A DNA stretch of 64,000 bases from Psychrobacter sp. 1044 (lineage in GTDB: Bacteria > Pseudomonadota > Gammaproteobacteria > Pseudomonadales > Moraxellaceae), in the NCBI RefSeq assembly GCF_904846525.1, contig NZ_CAJHAZ010000016.1, positions 1 through 64,000 of the forward strand, in the 5' to 3' direction. Positions 1 through 8,876 of this stretch are shown here, piece after piece. The notes beneath the pieces were generated by a model. That model worked only from the letters and a program-made list of their open reading frames with translations, did no database searches and was not told where the DNA came from. A program made the translations under genes and the position numbers. Every line of letters begins with the position of its first letter. The stretch's first letter is position 1.

Positions 1-51
1 AAGCGTTTGGGGTTTAAAACGCCAAGCCAGGTGTTTTATTTCATTACTTAG
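1..51 (+). pseudogene. C-terminal end of an IS30-family transposase (partial, possibly frameshifted)
   Basis: Frame 1 reads KRLGFKTPSQVF and then YFIT before a stop at 49-51. The KRLGxKTPxxVF string is the usual C-terminal signature of IS30-family transposases. Those proteins normally continue to a short tail with a VAL core. Here such a tail (SVALG) appears in a neighbouring frame just downstream, ending at about 75, which suggests a one-base slip in the T-run near 34-37. The rest of the element lies outside the window, so whether it is intact cannot be judged. Family assignment is from motif recall. Confidence 0.55.
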
Positions 52-166
52 CGTTGCACTTGGTGTGTTAATCTAGGAAGTGAATGGAGTTTCTGATAGT
101 GGCTTATAAAAGTAAGCGGTAGTGAGGTATGTCTTAACCCATTTTCAACCTTTTTTTAACCTGTCT

Positions 167-1072
167 TTATAAAATATAGTGATTCTGGACATACTGAATG
201 CACAATTCATGAAACGCTTGTGCTGGCGGTGAAATCGTTTTATTTGCCAATTTAAAAATACCAATTTGTCTGTTTAAGGCAGGTTCAAGTAAGTCGAGCC
301 ATACCAATTCTGGCTCATTCGACGGAAAGGCGAGCTTGGGTAGGGTGGTGATGCCAAGATCATTGCGTAATAATGAAAATAAGGAAGTAATATTCTCGAC
401 CGTGTAACGCGCATTACGGTTGAGCACCTCGGCGGGTGTGTTTTCGAGCAGTCGACAAGTGCCATTATAAATAAAAGGCTGGGTCATGAGTTGTTGCCAT
501 TTAAGCCCTGTTTTTTGATGGTTTTTTGACGGTTTTACTGGTTGATTTAACGAGTTGCTTTTTAAGCAGACTACGCCAATCGGGTCAGATATGAGCAAGG
601 TGAAATCTATATTTGATTGATCGATACTGGTGCAGTTGCCCAATGCTAAATCTATTTCACCTGCCAATAAACGATTGGCAACACCGACAGAGTTATCATC
701 TATTAGTACAATCTCGACATCAGGATATCTCTTGGAGTATTCAACCAACACGCTAGGCAAGAGTTTTGTCACCAGTGATGGCACGCTTGCAATCCTTATT
801 TTGCCTTTATCGCCAGCGGCTGCTCCTTTTAAATCATCCTCTAGCGCTTGATAAACCGTCATAAACTGCTCGATTTTGGGTAAACAAGTCTCTCCAAAAG
901 GCGTGAGTGTTGCTTTATTTCCTCCTTCAAATAAGCGCTGACCTAGTATTTTTTCCAATTCCTTTATCGAGGCAGACAATGCCGCTTGCGAACGGTTGGC
1001 GCGATCTGCCGCCGCCCGAAAGCCGCCTTCCTCTACCACGCATAAAAAGTGACGTAATTGCTGTAATTTCAT
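167..1072 (-). CDS. LysR-family transcriptional regulator
   Basis: About 301 residues, the standard LysR length. The N-terminus (MKLQQLRHFLCVVEEGGF, then RANRSQAALSASIKELEKILG) is the winged helix-turn-helix, followed by a periplasmic-binding-like effector domain from about residue 90. I place the start at 1072 because a GAGG ribosome site sits nine bases upstream; a longer frame to 1090 adds MVRNKR. It is divergent from the ridA-like gene and shares a 158-bp intergenic region with a strong inverted repeat at 1114-1134. By position it is the likely regulator of the 1230-8707 cluster. The inducer is unknown. Confidence 0.9.
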   Translation of the reverse strand: MKLQQLRHFLCVVEEGGFRAAADRANRSQAALSASIKELEKILGQRLFEGGNKATLTPFGETCLPKIEQFMTVYQALEDDLKGAAAGDKGKIRIASVPSLVTKLLPSVLVEYSKRYPDVEIVLIDDNSVGVANRLLAGEIDLALGNCTSIDQSNIDFTLLISDPIGVVCLKSNSLNQPVKPSKNHQKTGLKWQQLMTQPFIYNGTCRLLENTPAEVLNRNARYTVENITSLFSLLRNDLGITTLPKLAFPSNEPELVWLDLLEPALNRQIGIFKLANKTISPPAQAFHELCIQYVQNHYIL

Positions 1073-1113
1073 ACGCTTATTCCTCACCACTATTAATATA
1101 TAAGATATCGTTT

Positions 1114-1134
1114 ATGATAGATTAAATCTATCAT
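1114..1134. promoter_or_regulatory. Inverted repeat, probable LysR operator
   Basis: The arms ATGATAGATT and AATCTATCAT are perfect reverse complements around one central A. The centre contains T-N11-A, the classical LysR-type box. A second partial copy (TTAGATTTATCATT) follows at about 1152-1165, as expected for a recognition site plus an activation site. It lies between the divergent lysR and ridA-like genes. Confidence 0.7.
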
Positions 1135-1229
1135 ATTCTAAATTTAATTAGTTAGATTTATCATTAGCACTTGGGTAGGATACCTCTATAGCAATCGCTG
1201 CCCAATCATTGATCAAAGGATATGACGAC

Positions 1230-1619
1230 ATGACGACTCACTCAACCAAACAAGCCATCAAAACCTCACTTTATGCGTCTAAATCCCCTTTAGAATGGGC
1301 GATCACTAACAATGGTACGTTGTACACCGCGCAGATTCCTATCGATGAAAATGGTGACGTGGTTGTAGGTGGTATCGAAGCGCAAACCCGCCAAACGCTA
1401 GACAATCTAAAGCACACACTAGAATGTGCCAATGTTGGCATGGATTCGGTGTTACAGGTCATGATCTATGTGACCGATCGCGACTATCTAAAAACGGTCA
1501 ATCAAGTCTACGCCGAATACTTTGACGCACCCTATCCAAATCGGGCAGCGCTCGTGATAGCAGGACTGGCTCGTGAAGAAATGTTGGTTGAGCTGGTTGT
1601 ATATGCCGCTTTGCCTTAA
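1230..1619 (+). CDS. RidA/YjgF-family protein, probable enamine/imine deaminase
   Basis: 129 residues, matching the Rid family. The Rid signature region is present: LYTAQIP near residue 31, IEAQTRQTLDNL near 49, and the C-terminal PNRAALVIAGL followed by VELVVYAAL. The Arg of PNRAAL and the Glu of VELVV correspond to the catalytic Arg/Glu of active RidA, so imine hydrolysis is plausible. The start at 1230 is chosen because AAAGGA lies nine bases upstream; a TTG at 1209 is also in frame. First gene of the catabolic cluster, 48 bp before the dehydrogenase. It may hydrolyse a reactive imine made in this pathway (inference). Confidence 0.88.
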   Translation: MTTHSTKQAIKTSLYASKSPLEWAITNNGTLYTAQIPIDENGDVVVGGIEAQTRQTLDNLKHTLECANVGMDSVLQVMIYVTDRDYLKTVNQVYAEYFDAPYPNRAALVIAGLAREEMLVELVVYAALP

Positions 1620-1667
1620 AACTAATTTTAATATTCCATCTTTTAGTACTTTATCAAGGAAGCTCTT

Positions 1668-3143
1668 ATGTCAGCTCACACCGCCCAACAGATATTGCAG
1701 CAAGACCCAACCAAATCACTTTATATTAACGGTGAATGGCAGTCAGGCGTAAATACCGTAGCCAATATTAACCCATCTGATATCACTGACACTATCGGTG
1801 AGTTCGCACAGGCCAGTGGCGATCAAGTCAAAGACGCTATTGCTGCTGCCCGTCACGCTCAGCCAAAATGGGAAGCGACTCCTTTAGAAAAAAAGCAGTC
1901 TATCCTACAAGCGATTGGCGATGAAATGATTGCTCGCTGTGATGAGCTAGGTACGCTGTTGTCTCTTGAAGAAGGCAAGCCGTTTGCGGAAGGTCGCGGC
2001 GAGATTTACCGCGCAGGTCAGTTTTTTCATTACTATGCCGCTGAGGTATTGCGCCAAATCGGTGATACCGCCGCCTCAGTACGTCCTGGTGTCAAGGTTG
2101 AAGTTACCCGCGAAGCAGTCGGTGTGGTCGCCATTATCTCACCTTGGAACTTTCCAACTGCCACCGCTGTGTGGAAGATCGCGCCAGCGCTAGCCTTTGG
2201 TAATACGGTCATTTGGAAGCCTGCGAACTTAACACCTGCCAGCGCAGTGGCATTGGCCGAAATTATCCACCGTCAAGGCATGCCAGAAGGCACATTCAAC
2301 CTGTTACTGGGTGGCGGCTCGTCAGTCGGTGATGCACTCATCAATTCTACAGATATCGATGCCGTTAGCTTTACCGGTTCTGTGCCAACAGGTCGCAAAG
2401 TTGCTGCTGCGACGGCACCGAACTTTATTCGTTGCCAGCTTGAGATGGGCAGCAAAAACGCCTTGGTCATCGCTGACGATGCCGATTTGCAAGTCGCTAT
2501 CGATGCGGCGGTTGCTGGTTCGTTTGGTGGTTCAGGGCAGAAATGTACGGCTTCTTCACGCCTCATCGTAATGGACAGTATTCATGATGCCTTTGTCGAA
2601 GGTGTGATTGCCAAAATGAAAACCTTAAAAGTCGGTCATGCGCTTGATGACGGTATCTTTATGGGTCCTGTTGTCGATGACAAGCAGCTGGCGTCAAACA
2701 TGGACTGGATCGAAAAGGCCAAACAGTCTGGTGCAAATTTAGCCTTTGGTGGTGAGCGTTTAGAGATGCCGCATGACGGCTACTATATGTCACCGACGTT
2801 ATTTACCGAGACGGACAACAGCTGGGATATCAACCAAGAAGAGGTTTTTGCTCCGCTGGCTTGTGTCATGCGTGTCAAGGATTTGGACGAAGCGATTGCG
2901 ATGACCAATGATACGCGCTTTGGTCTGACGGGCGGCATCATCACCCAAAGCTTGCGTAGTAGTGCGATGTTCAAAGAGCAGGTACAAGCAGGTTGCGTGA
3001 TGGTCAATCTAGCGACTGCAGGAACCGACTACCACGTACCATTTGGTGGCCGTAAACAGTCAAGCTTTGGTCCGCGTGAGCAAGGTCAATATGCTAAAGA
3101 GTTCTATACCATCGTGAAGACCGCTTATCAAAAAGCGTACTAG
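1668..3143 (+). CDS. Aldehyde dehydrogenase, alpha-ketoglutarate-semialdehyde (2,5-dioxovalerate) dehydrogenase type
   Basis: 491 residues, NAD(P)-dependent aldehyde dehydrogenase superfamily. Catalytic Cys293 lies in GQKCTASSR and Glu259 in LEMGSKN; the usual EMGGK is EMGSK here. SPWNFP and FTGSVPTGRKV are the cofactor-side motifs. The C-terminus (AGTDYHVPFGGRKQSSFGP, then REQGQYAKEFYTIVKTAY) is the hallmark of the dehydrogenases that oxidise 2-oxoglutarate semialdehyde in the hydroxyproline, glucarate and pentose pathways, as I recall them. Succinate-semialdehyde dehydrogenase is the alternative. A clear AAGGA precedes the ATG. Second gene of the cluster. Confidence 0.88.
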   Translation: MSAHTAQQILQQDPTKSLYINGEWQSGVNTVANINPSDITDTIGEFAQASGDQVKDAIAAARHAQPKWEATPLEKKQSILQAIGDEMIARCDELGTLLSLEEGKPFAEGRGEIYRAGQFFHYYAAEVLRQIGDTAASVRPGVKVEVTREAVGVVAIISPWNFPTATAVWKIAPALAFGNTVIWKPANLTPASAVALAEIIHRQGMPEGTFNLLLGGGSSVGDALINSTDIDAVSFTGSVPTGRKVAAATAPNFIRCQLEMGSKNALVIADDADLQVAIDAAVAGSFGGSGQKCTASSRLIVMDSIHDAFVEGVIAKMKTLKVGHALDDGIFMGPVVDDKQLASNMDWIEKAKQSGANLAFGGERLEMPHDGYYMSPTLFTETDNSWDINQEEVFAPLACVMRVKDLDEAIAMTNDTRFGLTGGIITQSLRSSAMFKEQVQAGCVMVNLATAGTDYHVPFGGRKQSSFGPREQGQYAKEFYTIVKTAYQKAY

Positions 3144-3249
3144 AACTATCTTAACAAGACTGCTCGCCGCTATCGAAGCGACACGGTGTGAAAAAGCACT
3201 TAATAGCCAATGATAGCGGCTACTGATAAAAGTATTAAAGGGAATTGAT

Positions 3250-4239
3250 ATGTACCAAGACCATATCGTCATTGACGGATTACAGTATAGCTATTGGGAT
3301 CGTGACTACTTTAAGATGCTACAAGCCAGTGGTATCAATGCGGTACATGCCACCTTGGTCTATCACGAAGATGCCCGTCAGACCATGAGCCGCTTTAGCG
3401 AGTGGCACACACGCTTTGAGCAAAATTCAGATCTTATATTACCCGTGTACTCAGTGGCTGATATCAACATGGCAAAAGAGCAGGGTAAAGTGGGCATCTT
3501 CTTTGGCGCACAAAACTGCTCGCCAATTGATGACGAAATCGGCCTGATTAGCGTGATGCGCCGCCTAGGTCTATTGATTATGCAGCTGACTTATAACAAT
3601 CAGAGCTTACTGGCGACAGGTTGTTATGAGCAGAATGACAGCGGCATCACACGCTTTGGTCAGCAGGCCATCGCTGAGATGAACCGTGTCGGTATGATTA
3701 TCGATATGTCACACAGCGCTGAGCGTTCAACGCTTGAAGCGATTGAGCACTCTAGTCGCCCGATATGTATCAGCCATGCCAACCCAACCACAGCACACGA
3801 TGCCCTGCGTAATAAATCGGATACGGTTATTAGTGCATTAACCAAAGCGGGCGGGTTGCTAGGTTTCAGTTTATATCCGTTTCATTTGCCAAATGGCAGC
3901 GACTGTACGCTTGATGACTTCTGTACCATGATTGCCAATTGCGCTGATAAATATGGCGTAGAGCATTTATCTATTGGTAGTGACTTGTGTCTCAATCAGC
4001 CGCAAGCCGTGCTTGAGTGGATGCGTAATGGTCGTTGGTCAAAAGCGATGGATTATGGTGAAGGCAATGCCAATAATTCAGGTTGGCCAGATACCTTGCC
4101 GTGGTTCGCTGGCAAGGACGGTATGGAAAACATCTATAACGGTTTGCTAAAACATGGCTTTAATGAGATTGACGCTGGAAAAGTCATCGGTCAAAACTGG
4201 TTTGATTTCCTTGGAAATGGCATAAGGCCTTTAGCCTAA
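3250..4239 (+). CDS. Peptidase M19 (membrane dipeptidase) family protein with an incomplete metal site
   Basis: 329 residues with the TIM-barrel dipeptidase pattern. DMSHSAE and CISHAN correspond to renal dipeptidase His198 and His219, and IGSDLC to Asp288. The N-terminal His-x-Asp metal pair, usually in a DGHNDLP context, reads DGLQYSY, and the bridging Glu (usually GVEGG) reads GAQN. One zinc site therefore looks lost, and 'dipeptidase' may be a misnomer. Similar M19 homologues sit beside dimethylglycine and other methylamine genes in Pseudomonas, from memory. AAGGGA precedes the ATG. 106 bp after the dehydrogenase and probably cotranscribed. Confidence 0.85.
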   Translation: MYQDHIVIDGLQYSYWDRDYFKMLQASGINAVHATLVYHEDARQTMSRFSEWHTRFEQNSDLILPVYSVADINMAKEQGKVGIFFGAQNCSPIDDEIGLISVMRRLGLLIMQLTYNNQSLLATGCYEQNDSGITRFGQQAIAEMNRVGMIIDMSHSAERSTLEAIEHSSRPICISHANPTTAHDALRNKSDTVISALTKAGGLLGFSLYPFHLPNGSDCTLDDFCTMIANCADKYGVEHLSIGSDLCLNQPQAVLEWMRNGRWSKAMDYGEGNANNSGWPDTLPWFAGKDGMENIYNGLLKHGFNEIDAGKVIGQNWFDFLGNGIRPLA

Positions 4240-4446
4240 AGGATAATTCTAGCAAGTCATCGCTAAAAATCGCTATAAGACGACAATCGTTTTATAGCGC
4301 ACAGCTATTTGAAATAGACAGTTTTGAAATACATAGCTTTGAAGTAAGTAGCTTTGAAATAAATAATATAGTGAGGTTATCTGGTTATATCCTCATTGTT
4401 ATACGTCTGATCTAAATAACGAAACGTTAGAATATGGAGCCACATC

Positions 4447-6132
4447 ATGGCCGATTTAAAGGGACTTAACCAAGGTGAGCAAGGACGCTCAAACGCTGCC
4501 AATAGCACAGCGGATAAGGTCAGCGCTGTACCAGCTGCTGTCGATATTGATGCGTTGGGGCTAAAAAATCCTGCCTTTTGGTATAGTGGTGGGTTTATTA
4601 CGATTTTTGTGCTCATGGCGATTTTTGCAGAAGCACAGTTAGCAACGATCGTGGATGTTGGTTTTAAATGGTCGGCCAATATCTTTGGTCCTTTTTGGCA
4701 AATTTTGCTTCTCGCTACTTTCGTCATCGCTTTAGCGGTTGGTGCAGGTCGCACGGGTCGTGTAATTTTGGGCAACTTACCAAAGCCTGAAATGGACAAT
4801 TTCAAGTGGATGGCCATCCTGTTTTGTACATTGTTGGCTGGCGGTGGGGTTTTTTGGGCGGCGGCAGAACCTATTGCTCATTTCGTGTCAGCGCCTCCTT
4901 TATACGGTGAGTCACCAGACTTGCAACAACAAGCATTTAACGCCTTATCACAATCTTTTATGCATTGGGGATTTTTGGCGTGGTCGATTGTCGGCAGTTT
5001 GACTGCGATTGTGGTCATGCATTTGCATTATGACAAAGGCTTGCCGCTGAAACCTCGCACACTTCTTTATCCTATGTTTGGTGAGCGCGTACTCACGGGT
5101 CAAACGGGCGCGATTATCGATGCTTGCTGTATCGTGGCAGTTGCTGCTGGCACTATCGGTCCTATTGGTTTCTTGGGCTTGCAAACCAGCTATGCACTGA
5201 ATAAATTGTTTGGTATTCCTGATACTTTTGCCACCCAGCTTATCATTATCATATTCGCGATTGCGCTTTATACCTTATCAGCGATCAGTGGTCTTGCTCG
5301 AGGCATGCAATTGCTCAGCCGCTTTAATGTCATCTTGGCAGTTGCGCTGATGGTCTTTATTTTGATATTTGGACCGACCAATTTTATCGTCAATGGTTAT
5401 ATTCAAGGTGTCGGCACGATGGTCGATAACTTTATTCCGATGGCCACTTTTCGCGGTGATGAAGGCTGGCTTGGCGGTTGGACCGTGTTCTTTTGGGGTT
5501 GGTTCTTGGGTTATGGCCCGATGATGGCCATCTTTATCGCTCGTATCTCACGTGGTCGTACGATTCGTCAATTGATTACCACCGTATGTATTATTGCGCC
5601 GCTCGTGACGTGCTTTTGGTTCACCGTCGTTGGTGGTTCAGGTCTGGCGTTTGAGATTGCCAATCCGGGCAGTGTTAGTAGCGCGTTTGAAGGCTTTAAC
5701 TTACCTGGTGCACTATTAGCCGTTACCCAGCAATTACCCTTTCCTTTAATTACCTCGATATTATTTCTAATTTTAACCACCGTTTTTATCGTCACGACAG
5801 GTGATTCGATGACCTATACCATCAGTGTGGTCATCAGTGGCGAGCGTGAGCCAAATGCCATGATTCGTACCTTTTGGGGCATCATGATGGGGGTGACAGC
5901 GATTGTTTTAATCTCGCTTGGTTCAGGTGGCGTGACAGCGTTGCAGTCTTTTATCGTGATTACCGCTGTGCCAGTCTCTTTTATCCTGCTGCCATCGCTA
6001 TGGAACGGGCCACAAATTGCCCAGCAAATGGCGCGAGAGCAAGACTTGTATCGACCTAATCAGGTAGAGGTAAGACATAAAATTAGCGAAGAAAAGCTCG
6101 CTAAGGAAAAGCTTACTCAAAAAACTGATTGA
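4447..6132 (+). CDS. BCCT-family transporter (betaine/carnitine/choline-type)
   Basis: 561 residues, about twelve hydrophobic segments, with charged N- and C-terminal tails. The BCCT signature is present at residues 345-358 (WTVFFWGWFLGYGP), followed by IARISRGRT. Compared with the BetP Trp box, W371 and W373 are kept (350, 352) but W374 is Phe353 and W377 is Tyr356. In TM4 the two Trp are kept (174, 179) while BetP Tyr197 is Val182. The substrate is probably a quaternary-ammonium-like zwitterion, but not necessarily glycine betaine. GGAG lies eight bases before the ATG. It probably imports the substrate of the cluster. Confidence 0.92.
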   Translation: MADLKGLNQGEQGRSNAANSTADKVSAVPAAVDIDALGLKNPAFWYSGGFITIFVLMAIFAEAQLATIVDVGFKWSANIFGPFWQILLLATFVIALAVGAGRTGRVILGNLPKPEMDNFKWMAILFCTLLAGGGVFWAAAEPIAHFVSAPPLYGESPDLQQQAFNALSQSFMHWGFLAWSIVGSLTAIVVMHLHYDKGLPLKPRTLLYPMFGERVLTGQTGAIIDACCIVAVAAGTIGPIGFLGLQTSYALNKLFGIPDTFATQLIIIIFAIALYTLSAISGLARGMQLLSRFNVILAVALMVFILIFGPTNFIVNGYIQGVGTMVDNFIPMATFRGDEGWLGGWTVFFWGWFLGYGPMMAIFIARISRGRTIRQLITTVCIIAPLVTCFWFTVVGGSGLAFEIANPGSVSSAFEGFNLPGALLAVTQQLPFPLITSILFLILTTVFIVTTGDSMTYTISVVISGEREPNAMIRTFWGIMMGVTAIVLISLGSGGVTALQSFIVITAVPVSFILLPSLWNGPQIAQQMAREQDLYRPNQVEVRHKISEEKLAKEKLTQKTD

Positions 6133-6258
6133 CTACCAAACGGTCAAGGTCAAAACAACGATCCTAAAAACGGCTGAATACTTATTTACCAATAGATATC
6201 ATCATTGGCATTATTAACAAAGCTGCTGGCTCAATATATTAGGTAAGGTAGTGAAATT

Positions 6259-7998
6259 ATGAATATGATTCATGCAAATAATGAAAGAATTAATGTCAAG
6301 TCGCCTCAACTTAGCACTAAATTTCGTACTCGTGACGTGATTATGAATGCAGAAAGGTTGGGCGCGATGCACCAAACTCGCATTAGCTTTGTGCGCACGT
6401 TACTGCGTAAGATTGATAGAGAGCAATGGACGCTCAGTACCCATTTGTGGGATTTGGATGAGCAAGGCTATGGCACGGTTATTTATCGCCTCAATACCCC
6501 AGAGCATCTGTATCATCTGGTGGTATTTTGTAATGAGCTGGCTGATGAAGAGCGTAATGATAGGGTGATTGCCCAAAAATGGGATGTGACCTTTGGTCTG
6601 GTCTTTGGTGAGATAAGTGAGGAATTACTGGGTAATCTACAAGCCAACGTACCGCTGCAAGAAGCAGGTCGCAACTCTAATATGGTGATGGTGCTGGCAC
6701 GAGCAAATAAGAGCGTACGGGTCTTTGATCATATCGTTAGCTCACTCGCCATTGGTCAGCAACCAGAATTGGATATACTCGCGCAAGTGGGTTATATATT
6801 GCGTACCACGGCGGTCTATGGCAATGGTAAGTTTGGTATTTATGACTTTAAACCGTTAGATCACAGTGCAGATTTTGATCAATCCTTTCGAGCGCAGATG
6901 TGTGCCGTGTATTTGCTGCGTGAGTTTAGCTTAGATTGGGTCGATTATTTGGCAAAGCAAAAAGGCGGTAGCAACGCCGCTGCACTGCATCCAGAGATTA
7001 AGCGTTACTTGGGAGTTGGTAACGCCACCGGTCTGGGCATGGCACCGTATCTAATCAACCATCCTTGTGTCGTCGATCAATGGCTAACTACCCGTGAAGA
7101 AGCGTTGCAAGTGACACTGATCTGCCAGATTGAACCCAAAAAAACTGCATATTTTGCCAGTTTAATCAAACGTGCTATTCAGCATTTTAGCGAGATTGTT
7201 ACCATCAATGAGTCGCAAATCAAACTCAATGAAGCGGTCGTTGCAGAATTAGCCGTATTACAAAATAATTTGATGGCAACCATTAATCACTACAGTACAT
7301 GGGCGGAGTTCTTACAAGCTCACCATCATCTAAGCCTTGAGAGCCAAGAAGTGATTATCTCTTGCTTGATGGAGCTTTATCCTGAGCGTGTCGATGCGTT
7401 TCAAGAAAAAATAAATGCCGATGAAACGCTGTCGCTACCGAAAGGCAAGGTGATCCAAGATTTAATCGATGTATTAGAGCTACATTATCAGTGGGCGATT
7501 AATATTGATTTTAGCCAGCCCGATAATAGCCATTGGTTTTGGTATCGTTCGGTGGATAAAGAAGAGCCAAGGATGGGTGTGCGCGGGCAAGAACCGGGTG
7601 CTGATCGTGAGCTTGCATTAGACATCGCACGGCAAGCAAATAAGCTGTATCTCGCGTTGAAACCCACCGATCCAAAGCAGCTCATTTCAGAGTTCATCTT
7701 AAATCAGCCAAAATATCGCTCGATTGCGCGCCGCGTTTGGACGATGGGACATAAGCCACTGGGCGATATTCAGATGAATGTCTTGCATAAAAATGCATTA
7801 CCCATGCACCTGTTACGGTGTAAGTTATCGATGTTTGGGGCAACCAAGTTCGATCCCAGATCAGATCGCTGGGTGCGGATCACCTTGTTTCAAGGTGCGC
7901 CTTTGTTTACAGAAGTGCATAGTGATGAATGGCTGTTTCCTTTATTACCCGATTTATCAAAAGAGCAGGGAGGTTTGACTCATGATCGTATCGCATAA
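6259..7998 (+). CDS. Conserved protein of unknown function (579 aa)
   Basis: I do not recognise a named domain. The protein is soluble-looking, with no signal peptide or membrane segment. Visible landmarks: RLGAMHQTRISFVRTLLRKI near residues 35-54; YRLNTPEHLYHLVVFCNELADEER near 78-98, which alternates strand and helix; NGKFGIYDF near 195; and a glycine-rich GNATGLGMAPYLINHP at 254-269, the best candidate for an active or binding site. I recall related proteins in other proteobacteria, also unannotated. AGGTAAGGT precedes the ATG. The stop overlaps the next gene by 17 bp, so the two are translationally coupled. Context suggests a catabolic enzyme or accessory factor for the compound taken up by the BCCT protein. 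Confidence 0.75.
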   Translation: MNMIHANNERINVKSPQLSTKFRTRDVIMNAERLGAMHQTRISFVRTLLRKIDREQWTLSTHLWDLDEQGYGTVIYRLNTPEHLYHLVVFCNELADEERNDRVIAQKWDVTFGLVFGEISEELLGNLQANVPLQEAGRNSNMVMVLARANKSVRVFDHIVSSLAIGQQPELDILAQVGYILRTTAVYGNGKFGIYDFKPLDHSADFDQSFRAQMCAVYLLREFSLDWVDYLAKQKGGSNAAALHPEIKRYLGVGNATGLGMAPYLINHPCVVDQWLTTREEALQVTLICQIEPKKTAYFASLIKRAIQHFSEIVTINESQIKLNEAVVAELAVLQNNLMATINHYSTWAEFLQAHHHLSLESQEVIISCLMELYPERVDAFQEKINADETLSLPKGKVIQDLIDVLELHYQWAINIDFSQPDNSHWFWYRSVDKEEPRMGVRGQEPGADRELALDIARQANKLYLALKPTDPKQLISEFILNQPKYRSIARRVWTMGHKPLGDIQMNVLHKNALPMHLLRCKLSMFGATKFDPRSDRWVRITLFQGAPLFTEVHSDEWLFPLLPDLSKEQGGLTHDRIA

Positions 7999-8707
7999 TG
8001 AAATCGTGACGATAGTACACAAAGCCTTTACTGGGATGCACCGTGAAGTAGGCGAAGCGGATGTGATTGCTACTATGGTCGCTGAGCTACAGATGGCGGG
8101 CTTGGACGGTATCAGACACTTTAATAATGCCAGTCCGTATATTTTAACCGAGCACGATACGCCAATCGATATCGTCTATCAAGAAGACGGCGCTATTCGT
8201 TTAGATTTGCATGGTAGCAGCTTGGCTTGTCACTTGCCGACTATCATTGACTATGCTCTGGAAAAAATGGGTGATTTGGCGCATTTTCATATTTATTTAC
8301 AGAACTGTCATAACCGCTGGTTGGCTTATAGTGAGCTGGTGGAGCTGGCTGCCAAAGGCTTTGCTTGTCTGGCTAAATGGGACAATGGCTCTGTGCCCAA
8401 GCATACATTATTTACGTTAAATCAAGGTTTTGTGTATCCTGATTTATACTTTTTTGACCAAGCACAAGCCAATTATAATACCAATGATATGATTATTGAA
8501 ATTGCGACTCAAAATTTTGATATTGAACAGGACATACAGCATTTCAATCATAAAATATCGACAGATGAGCTATTTGAAACCCATCAGCGCGCATGGAAAG
8601 AAGGTATCTATGTCGACGATGAGCAGTGGGCGATACTCAAAAAAATGGCTGCGGCGATGTTGGTAGAAAATAGCGAAACATCAAGTAAAGGTGCGGGAGG
8701 AGCGTAA
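7982..8707 (+). CDS. Conserved protein of unknown function (241 aa), possibly DUF3726-like
   Basis: No firm family. The N-terminus (IVSHNEIVTIVHKAFTGM, then EADVIATMVAELQMAGLDGI) resembles the N-terminal helices of Ldh_2/malate-lactate dehydrogenase-like proteins and what I remember of DUF3726; this is weak evidence. There is no signal peptide or membrane segment. The gene starts inside the end of the 579-residue gene (17-bp overlap), so a complex or a shared step is likely. It is the last gene of the cluster. Downstream is about 170 bp without a gene before a tRNA on the opposite strand. Confidence 0.7.
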   Translation: MIVSHNEIVTIVHKAFTGMHREVGEADVIATMVAELQMAGLDGIRHFNNASPYILTEHDTPIDIVYQEDGAIRLDLHGSSLACHLPTIIDYALEKMGDLAHFHIYLQNCHNRWLAYSELVELAAKGFACLAKWDNGSVPKHTLFTLNQGFVYPDLYFFDQAQANYNTNDMIIEIATQNFDIEQDIQHFNHKISTDELFETHQRAWKEGIYVDDEQWAILKKMAAAMLVENSETSSKGAGGA

Positions 8708-8876
8708 GCGAGAGGAATGTAATAAATAAAAGGTTACAAAATGACATAGGCAAATAGATGAAGCCAAAAAGAGGCTTATAATTAAAAATTTCAGAAAGTG
8801 TTTTGAATTAAAAGGTATTTCGGAGTTGTTTGAATAGATGGGAAAAGCTAGAGGCTTTGATTAAGCAGAATAAGAT

